DNA of 46,801 nt from an uncultured Anaerococcus sp. (GTDB lineage Bacteria; Bacillota; Clostridia; Tissierellales; Peptoniphilaceae): the NCBI RefSeq assembly GCF_943912825.1, contig NZ_CALTUX010000014.1, forward strand, positions 1 through 46,801. The letters are read 5' to 3'. Position numbers and translations under genes: made by a program. Position 1 is the first letter of the stretch; every line of letters begins with the position of its first letter. The notes beneath the pieces are model-generated. The model was not told the origin of the DNA. It saw only the letters and a program-made list of their open reading frames with translations, and did not search any database. Positions 42,078 through 46,801 of this stretch are shown one piece after another.

Positions 42078-42552
42078 TTAATTCTTCCTCTATGTCCTTT
42101 GCTATATTTTTTGGCTTTTTGGCTGATCCATATCTTTTAACTACATTTCCATTTTTATCTATCAAAAATTTGGTAAAATTCCACTTGATAGCAGGGCCAG
42201 CTAGGGCACTCTTTTGGCTTTTTAGGAATGTGTAGAGTGGGTCTTCATTTGCCCCATTTACATCTATCTTATCAAACCTATCAAAGCTTGTTCCAAAATT
42301 TAGCTCGCAAAAACCATTAATCTCTTCTATACTTCCAGGAGCCTGGCCGCCAAATTGGTTTGATGGGAAATCTAGAATTTCAAATCCCCTATCCTTGTAT
42401 TTTTCATAAAGTTCTTCTAAGCCCTCATATTGTGGGGTAAAACCACATTTTGTAGCAGTATTTACTATAAGGAGGACCTTGCCCTTATATTTATCAAGAG
42501 AAACAATTTCTCCTTGATCATTTTTCACCTTAAAATCATAAACTGTAGTCAT
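42070..42552 (-). CDS. Glutathione peroxidase-family peroxidase
   Basis: A 160-residue GPx-family enzyme (BsaA type). The peroxidatic cysteine is in 'NTATKCGFTPQYEGLEELY' (about residue 36), the glutamine is in 'FPSNQFGGQAPGS', and the tryptophan/asparagine pair is in 'IKWNFTKFLIDKNG'. It carries cysteine, not selenocysteine (codon TGT). Members of this size in anaerobes normally use thioredoxin as reductant, so glutathione use is not implied. A TATAAT lies upstream (near 42589, minus strand) without a good -35. AAGGAG precedes the ATG. The promoter region is divergent with the metY T-box promoter. Confidence 0.93.
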   Translation of the reverse strand: MTTVYDFKVKNDQGEIVSLDKYKGKVLLIVNTATKCGFTPQYEGLEELYEKYKDRGFEILDFPSNQFGGQAPGSIEEINGFCELNFGTSFDRFDKIDVNGANEDPLYTFLKSQKSALAGPAIKWNFTKFLIDKNGNVVKRYGSAKKPKNIAKDIEEELNA

Positions 42553-42618
42553 TTTAATCTCCTTAACTTCTTAACTTATCCCTTTTAATTATTATACGAC
42601 TTTTCCAGCTAAATTCAG

Positions 42619-42648
42619 TTGACAAAAGATTTAAGTAGCATATATTAT
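42619..42648 (+). promoter_or_regulatory. Promoter of the metY T-box transcript
   Basis: A consensus TTGACA (42619-42624), an 18 bp spacer and TATTAT (42643-42648), about 20 bases before stem I of the T-box. Confidence 0.65.
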
Positions 42649-42664
42649 AAGCATATCATAAACT

Positions 42665-42916
42665 TTATATGAGAAAGAGTAGTGCAGATAATCAAGCAAA
42701 GAGAGCTTCGTTGTGGTGAAAGAAGTGGAGAGAGTTTGTATGAAGATGGTTCTCATTTAGGATTTCCCGATATTAGGGATTTACGTCAGCTTACGTTACA
42801 GAGCGAGAGTATGTTAGTACTCGGTGAGATTATATGAGTGATTATATAATAAATTAAGGTGGTACCGCGATTTTACGCCCTTGTTATTCCTATAGGAATA
42901 ATGAGGGCTTTTTTTA
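42665..42916 (+). ncRNA. T-box leader (specifier ATG, Met)
   Basis: Stem I opens with GAGAAAGAGTAGTGCA (AGTA bulge). AGAGAG at 42700-42705 is the distal-loop motif. The returning arm TGTATGAAGATGGTTCTC places ATG (42746-42748) after GAAG as specifier, the methionine codon. The T-box AAGGTGGTACCGCG (42856-42869) is canonical, with TGGT to pair with the ACCA end of tRNA-Met. The terminator is GCCCT..TTATTCC / GGAATAA..AGGGC (42877-42907) and T7. Uncharged tRNA-Met should allow transcription into the downstream sulfhydrylase gene. Confidence 0.93.
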
Positions 42917-42951
42917 AGCTTATGATAAATATTATAAAAGAGGTAAGAAAA

Positions 42952-44238
42952 ATGACAGATACAAGAAGAGAAAACATCGAGACCCTTTGCCTAAGAGCAG
43001 GCTATGAAATTGAAAATGGTGGGGCAAATATCCCTCCTATATCCCAATCTACAACCTTCACTTACAGTTCCACCAAGGAAGTTGCAGACCTATTTGACCT
43101 AAAAGAAGCAGGATTTTTCTATACAAGGCTTGGCAACCCTACAGTAGATGCCCTAGAAAAAAGAGTAGCTGCCCTTGATGGAGGCGTGGCAGCAGTAGCT
43201 ACAGGCAGCGGTCAGGCAGCAAGCCTTTTAGCCATAACAAATATAGCTGGAGCAGGTGACCATGTTATAGCCCTAAATAACATCTATGGCGGAACCTACA
43301 ACCTCATAGGCACCACACTTAAAAAATTTGGCATAGAATCTAGCTTTGTGCCTTGCAATGATATAGACGCCCTAAAGGCAGCCATCAAGGATAATACCAA
43401 GCTAATTTTTGGAGAATCCCTCACAAACCCAAAGGCAGATGTCCTAGACATTGAAAAATACGCTCAAGTAGCCCACGAGAATAATATCCCACTAATACTT
43501 GACAATACCCTAGCAACCCCAGCCCTCCTCCGTCCAATAGAGCATGGTTGTGATATAGTAACCTACTCATCAAGCAAATACCTAGATGGCCATGCAGCAG
43601 CCATGGGAGGAATCATAGTAGATAGCGGAAACTTTGATTGGAAAAAGGGAGATTTCAAAGTCCTTACAGAAAAGGATGAATCCTACCACGGCCTAGTCTT
43701 TGCTGACCATTTCGGCAAAGCAGCCTATGCAGCAAGACTCCGTACAGTAGGCCTACGTGACCTAGGCACAATCCAATCACCATTTAACGCCTACCTCACC
43801 CTCCTAGGCTTAGACACCCTAGCCCTAAGAATGGAAAGACACAGCCAAAACGCCCTAGCCGTAGCAGAATTTTTGGAAAAAAGCCCATATGTAGATAGGG
43901 TATCCTATCCATTCTTAAAATCATCCACCTCCTACGACCTAGCCCAAAAATACCTAGAGGGAGGATCAGGAGTCCTATCCTTTGAGATAAAGGGAGGCAA
44001 AGATGCAGCAGTCAAATTCATAGACTCCCTAAAGCTAACAAGACTAGCAGTCCACGTAGCAGATGTAAGAAGCCTAGCCCTCCACCCAGCAAGCTCCACC
44101 CACAGGCAATTATCAGATAAAGAGCTAGAAAGCGTAGGAATCAGCCCAAGCCTAATAAGATTATCAATCGGAATAGAACATATCGACGATATAATCGCAG
44201 ACCTAGGCCAAGCTCTTGAGCAAGCTTGCTTACAATAA
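42952..44238 (+). CDS. metY: O-acetylhomoserine sulfhydrylase (PLP-dependent, MetY-type)
   Basis: A 428-residue Cys/Met-metabolism PLP enzyme that makes homocysteine from O-acetylhomoserine and sulfide (or a thiol). 'YTRLGNPTVDALEKRVAALDGG' and 'ATGSGQAASLLAI' are family marks. The PLP lysine is in 'VTYSSSKYLDGHA' (about 210). The central segment 'LRTVGLRDLGTIQSPFNAYL' and the total length fit OAH sulfhydrylases better than the shorter gamma-synthases. The end 'LIRLSIGIEHIDDIIADL' is usual. I start at ATG 42952 behind AAGAGGT. The frame is open back to GTG 42859 inside the T-box, which is not a start. Control by a Met T-box supports the methionine role. Confidence 0.93.
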   Translation: MTDTRRENIETLCLRAGYEIENGGANIPPISQSTTFTYSSTKEVADLFDLKEAGFFYTRLGNPTVDALEKRVAALDGGVAAVATGSGQAASLLAITNIAGAGDHVIALNNIYGGTYNLIGTTLKKFGIESSFVPCNDIDALKAAIKDNTKLIFGESLTNPKADVLDIEKYAQVAHENNIPLILDNTLATPALLRPIEHGCDIVTYSSSKYLDGHAAAMGGIIVDSGNFDWKKGDFKVLTEKDESYHGLVFADHFGKAAYAARLRTVGLRDLGTIQSPFNAYLTLLGLDTLALRMERHSQNALAVAEFLEKSPYVDRVSYPFLKSSTSYDLAQKYLEGGSGVLSFEIKGGKDAAVKFIDSLKLTRLAVHVADVRSLALHPASSTHRQLSDKELESVGISPSLIRLSIGIEHIDDIIADLGQALEQACLQ

Positions 44239-44247
44239 AAATAATTT

Positions 44248-44268
44248 AGGGGGCCAAAGCCCCCTTTT
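44248..44268 (+). terminator. Terminator after metY
   Basis: GGGGGC (44249-44254), loop CAAA, GCCCCC (44259-44264), TTTT. It lies 10 bases after the stop. Confidence 0.85.
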
Positions 44269-44331
44269 AATCTCCATAATAATATTTATTCAATTTTTAA
44301 GTTCTAATTCTTACTTAGTAAAAATATTTTC

Positions 44332-44814
44332 CTAGCCTATCATCTTGGCAGTTAGAAATCTAATCGTCGTATTTTGTTCATTAAGCATCTTAATCATCTC
44401 CTCATACATAAGGGCCTGGGCTAGGTTTTTGCTTGCAATAAGGGCCTTCTCAGTAGCAAGGGATGATAATCTTTCGCCAGTTATAAGCAAAATTTCTGAA
44501 TCTTCAATCCTATCCACATATTTGACGTTCACAAAAGCTCTAGTTTCCTTATCATAATCGCTTTTTCTAAATTTGAAAGGGAAAAAGACACTATTAGAAT
44601 CGATAACATAAGGAAGATTGCGGTGGATTTGGTAATTAGTTTTGATATGCTTATCAATCTTTTGCTTGTCCTTGTGGTGGTCATAATATAAATTCTTCAG
44701 AAAGAGTGATGGACCTCTCCTGTCAAGATAGGGCCCATTTTCACTGTAGACCCTAGAATATATGCCCTTACCCTTCACATACTCAGGAAGGATGGCAATA
44801 ATAAGTTCGTCCAT
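44332..44814 (-). CDS. ComK-like protein
   Basis: A 160-residue protein resembling ComK, the competence transcription factor of bacilli. It follows the ComK order: 'IIAILPEYVKGKGIYSRVYSE' near the start, 'TNYQIHRNLPYVID' then 'NSVFFPF' (ComK: hydrophobic-P-x-x-V-D ... FFPT-like), 'AFVNVKYVDRIED' (the 'W--H-HV' strand), 'EILLITGERLSSLATEKALI' (strand with N/G then L-S) and a final helix. AAAGGAGGT is 3 bases before ATG 44814, so the six residues from ATG 44832 are not used. Whether it activates DNA-uptake genes here is unknown. No other com genes are in the window. An inverted repeat TGTAC-N7-GTACA (44844-44860) lies just upstream. Confidence 0.6.
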   Translation of the reverse strand: MDELIIAILPEYVKGKGIYSRVYSENGPYLDRRGPSLFLKNLYYDHHKDKQKIDKHIKTNYQIHRNLPYVIDSNSVFFPFKFRKSDYDKETRAFVNVKYVDRIEDSEILLITGERLSSLATEKALIASKNLAQALMYEEMIKMLNEQNTTIRFLTAKMIG

Positions 44815-44843
44815 AAGACCTCCTTTCAACACTAGACAATGAG

Positions 44844-44860
44844 TGTACTATAATTGTACA
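44844..44860. promoter_or_regulatory. Inverted repeat upstream of the comK-like gene
   Basis: TGTAC-TATAATT-GTACA, about 30 bases before the start codon. It could be an operator, possibly for self-regulation as known for ComK, but the spacing differs from the known AAAA-N5-TTTT ComK boxes. On the plus strand its centre reads TATAAT without a recognisable -35. Confidence 0.3.
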
Positions 44861-44880
44861 ATAAAGACACAGAAATTACA

Positions 44881-45134
44881 ATGGACATTCGTATGATTTG
44901 TAAAATCTTATAAAAACTTCCTACTACCCTATCCATTGCGGAGTTTATCTCGAGCAAATTCTAGGGAAAAAACTTCCCTTGCTTCGACCGATAACAAGCC
45001 CGTCGGCTCAAGGAGACCAAGCCCGTCGGCTCTTAGAGACAAGCCTATTAAAACTGGTTTGGTGTTATTATTCGCTATGCACAAAGCACAACCCTATATT
45101 CAAAAACTCACAACACTAACCCTCCCCAGGGCAC
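44881..45134. other. Intergenic stretch with hairpin and short direct repeats
   Basis: No gene is supported. TCGAGCAA-N4-AGGGAA-N5-TTCCCT-TGCTTCGA (44950-44987) forms a long hairpin. The 15-mer CAAGCCCGTCGGCTC occurs twice, 23 bp apart (44995-45009 and 45018-45032). It looks like the remains of a small repeat element. Confidence 0.45.
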
Positions 45135-45140
45135 TAAAAA

Positions 45141-45173
45141 ACAAGACTCTTAAAAGAGTCTTGTTTTTGTTTT
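45141..45173 (-). terminator. Bidirectional terminator of the YPDG surface protein gene
   Basis: ACAAGACTCT (45141-45150), loop TAAA, AGAGTCTTGT (45155-45164), with A5 before and T-rich sequence after. It lies about 10 bases after the gene's stop on the minus strand. Confidence 0.82.
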
Positions 45174-45182
45174 AAGATAATA

Positions 45183-46801
45183 TTACTTATCTTCTTCTTT
45201 TTTCTTGCTTGCGAATAGTCCTGCTAGGGATGCTCCTGCTAGTCCTAATAGGCCGCTTACTGAGCCTACGCCTGTTTTAACGTTTTTGCCTGCTTGTTTT
45301 CTAGCTGGGTCTACATTTCTTGCTGGATCTACGTTGCCTGATTGAGATGGAGCTTTTTTAGCTTCTTTCTCATATACTAGGTCGCTTGCATTGATGAAGT
45401 TCTTTGAGCCGTCTGCGTAGATTAGTGTAGCGTTGCCTTTGTCGTCTACTTTTACTTCAACTGCTGCTGGATTTGCCTTCTTAATTTTGTCGATGATTTC
45501 TTGTTTTTCTTCATCTGTTAAGTGGTTCTTATCCTTTACTCCTGTCTTTTCTGATGGAATTTGAGCTGGATTATTTTCAGCTTCTGTTTGAGTTGAGCCT
45601 TGCTTATCCTTCTTGTCTCCATCTTCTGGCTTGTTAGAGTCTTTTCCTTCATCAGCACTTGCTTCTGGTATTAATGTTCCGCCTGGTCTGTATTCAGAAT
45701 CATTTCCTCTTACTGTTACGTCGATGATTGTTGGGGTTTTACCTTTTTCTCTTTGTTCTACAAAGATTACATCACCCTTCTTAAGTGGCATATTTTCTGG
45801 TACGTTTACAACCCAGTTACCATTTTTATCTACGATTGTCTTGCCAATTACCTTACCATTTTTGTCTTTGACTATGATTTCAGCTCCTGGTACGCCTGTT
45901 CCTGTTATCTTCTTATCACCTTCTGCTGGTTGGTTTACTTTTGGTGCTTGTGATTGGTTATTTTTATCTTTTTCGTTAACTAGCTTATCAGCAGGGATTA
46001 CATCTTTTGATCCATCTGGATAGGTGATTGTTGCATTACCCTTATTATCTACATCTACCTTTGTTCCTTCTGGGAAGTTGTCTTTGTTGGCTTTTTCAAT
46101 CTTATCTTTGATTTCTTGTTTTTCTTCATCGGTTAGATTATTTTTATCGCCTACTTCTGTCTTTCCAGGTACATTTGGTTCAATGATGTCAGCTATCTTA
46201 AGTTCTGGTTTATCAGAGATTCCTGGTTCACCATGTTTGTACTCAAATACAAGGTCTTCTGCTGGGATTGTATCCTTAGATTTATCAGGATAGGTGATTG
46301 TTGCATTACCCTTATCGTCTACTGATACATCTGTTCCTTCTGGGAATTTATCCTTGTTAGCTTTTTCTATCTTGTCTTTAACTTCTTCTTTTTCTTTATC
46401 AGTTAAGTTCTTAGGATCTTTTACTCCAGTTTTTTCTGGTATTGTTGGATCTACCTTGTCAGCGTCTGTTTGTGCTGGTGTTGTATCTTTTACTGTTACT
46501 GGTACTTCTACTTCTTCACTTGATCCGTCTGGATAAGTTACTTTTATTTTTCCTGTGTAGTCGCCAGGTTTGTTTGTATCGATTGCTCCTTCTGGAGTTA
46601 CATCTTCTACTTTTGTTCCTTCTGGAAGTTTGTCTAGGTTTGTTACGTTGTCTGTTAAGTCAACTTTTCCACCTTTTTCGATTTCTTCCTTCTTAACTTC
46701 TGGTTCATACTTGTCAGCATCTTTTTGAGCTGGTGTTGTATCTTTAACTGTTACTGGTACTTCTACTTCTTCACTTGATCCGTCTGGATAAGTTACTTTT
46801 A
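45183..46801 (-). CDS. Rib/YPDG-repeat cell-surface protein, C-terminal part (5' end outside window)
   Basis: The frame is open from the window edge to TAA at 45183, 538 residues. The Met at 45791 sits inside a repeat unit, so it is not the start. Order: two Rib-type domains of 85 residues ('KVTYPDGSSEEVEVPVTVKD', 'GGKVDLTDNVTNLDKLPEGT'); then units 'LTD-EK-E---KI-KAN---FPEGT-V-VD-KGNATITYPDGSKD-IPA--LV'. A bacterial Ig-like domain follows ('ITGTGVPGAEIIVKDKNGKV'), then a third, weaker unit (GNATLIYADGSK), a spacer with NVDPAR twice, and the tail NVKTGVGSVSGLLGLAGASLAGLFASKKKEEDK in two parts: sorting motif and helix plus lysines. The motif reads NVKTG where LPXTG is expected. It is probably a wall-attached adhesin; its ligand is unknown. 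Confidence 0.88.
   Translation of the reverse strand, partial: KVTYPDGSSEEVEVPVTVKDTTPAQKDADKYEPEVKKEEIEKGGKVDLTDNVTNLDKLPEGTKVEDVTPEGAIDTNKPGDYTGKIKVTYPDGSSEEVEVPVTVKDTTPAQTDADKVDPTIPEKTGVKDPKNLTDKEKEEVKDKIEKANKDKFPEGTDVSVDDKGNATITYPDKSKDTIPAEDLVFEYKHGEPGISDKPELKIADIIEPNVPGKTEVGDKNNLTDEEKQEIKDKIEKANKDNFPEGTKVDVDNKGNATITYPDGSKDVIPADKLVNEKDKNNQSQAPKVNQPAEGDKKITGTGVPGAEIIVKDKNGKVIGKTIVDKNGNWVVNVPENMPLKKGDVIFVEQREKGKTPTIIDVTVRGNDSEYRPGGTLIPEASADEGKDSNKPEDGDKKDKQGSTQTEAENNPAQIPSEKTGVKDKNHLTDEEKQEIIDKIKKANPAAVEVKVDDKGNATLIYADGSKNFINASDLVYEKEAKKAPSQSGNVDPARNVDPARKQAGKNVKTGVGSVSGLLGLAGASLAGLFASKKKEEDK
46474..46801 (-). repeat. 85-residue tandem Rib repeat units, nearly identical in DNA
   Basis: The stretch beginning GCTGGTGTTGTATCTTT at 46474 recurs at 46729, a 255 bp period, with one difference (T/A) in the ~70 bases visible at the window edge. 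This is codon-exact tandem duplication of one domain inside the surface protein gene, and more copies probably lie outside the window. Confidence 0.85.

Noticed and set aside
42859..42951. GTG 42859 as start of metY
   Set aside because: The codon is part of the conserved T-box sequence, and the residues it would add are encoded by the antiterminator/terminator.
44936..45175. Plus-strand open frame of 79 codons between the comK-like gene and the surface protein
   Set aside because: It runs through a hairpin, two direct repeats and a terminator, with no ribosome site or recognisable product.
45183..45791. A separate 202-residue protein starting at 45791
   Set aside because: The same frame is open to the window edge and the upstream part completes an Ig-like domain and Rib repeats. 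The Met is internal.
46474..46801. Direct repeats as a mobile element or CRISPR
   Set aside because: The 255 bp period is in frame and encodes an 85-residue Rib domain, so it is domain duplication.

Overview
The window suggests a low-GC Gram-positive anaerobic coccus of the Peptoniphilaceae, most likely Anaerococcus-like. This rests on protein style (a giant SpaA/Cna_B surface protein, a Rib/YPDG surface protein, T-box leaders, an Opp-linked sialic acid locus) and not on any marker gene, so the genus is an inference. No rRNA, tRNA or CRISPR array was seen.

Layout. 1-263: the 3' end of an IS200/IS605-type element, abutting an amino-acid ABC transporter (303-2589: fused binding protein/permease plus ATPase). 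2669-4174: MurJ lipid II flippase. 4224-5760: a gene-poor island with four copies of a structured ~180 bp repeat around a GIY-YIG nuclease gene broken by one stop codon. 5834-20893 (minus): one 15 kb gene for a 5019-residue cell-wall adhesin with ten SpaA/Cna_B-like domains.

21428-32017 (minus): a sialic acid scavenging locus. A sialidase without signal peptide has its own promoter. A second promoter serves an Opp-type ABC transporter (binding lipoprotein, two permeases, two ATPases) followed by nanA, nanK, an RpiR regulator and nanE. The sialidase and transporter promoters share a 15 bp sequence at or just after the predicted transcription start, a good candidate operator for the RpiR protein. 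The proposed flow is import of sialic acid or sialylated glycan, cytoplasmic desialylation, cleavage by NanA to ManNAc and pyruvate, phosphorylation by NanK, and epimerisation by NanE to GlcNAc-6-P. nagA and nagB are not in the window.

32167-38130 (minus): peptidase T; a FemAB-like transferase in one operon with a MacB-type ABC exporter (ATPase, CARDB-like membrane protein, FtsX-type permease); and a NUDIX hydrolase. 38197-41573: isoleucyl-tRNA synthetase of the IleRS2 type with a GIHH motif in place of HIGH, behind an Ile T-box whose antiterminator box looks degenerate. 41586-42552: an AMMECR1-like protein and a glutathione peroxidase. 42619-44238 (plus): an O-acetylhomoserine sulfhydrylase behind a textbook Met T-box. 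44332-44814 (minus): a ComK-like protein. 45183-46801 (minus): the C-terminal part of a second repeat-rich surface protein. Neither surface protein ends in a canonical LPXTG motif.
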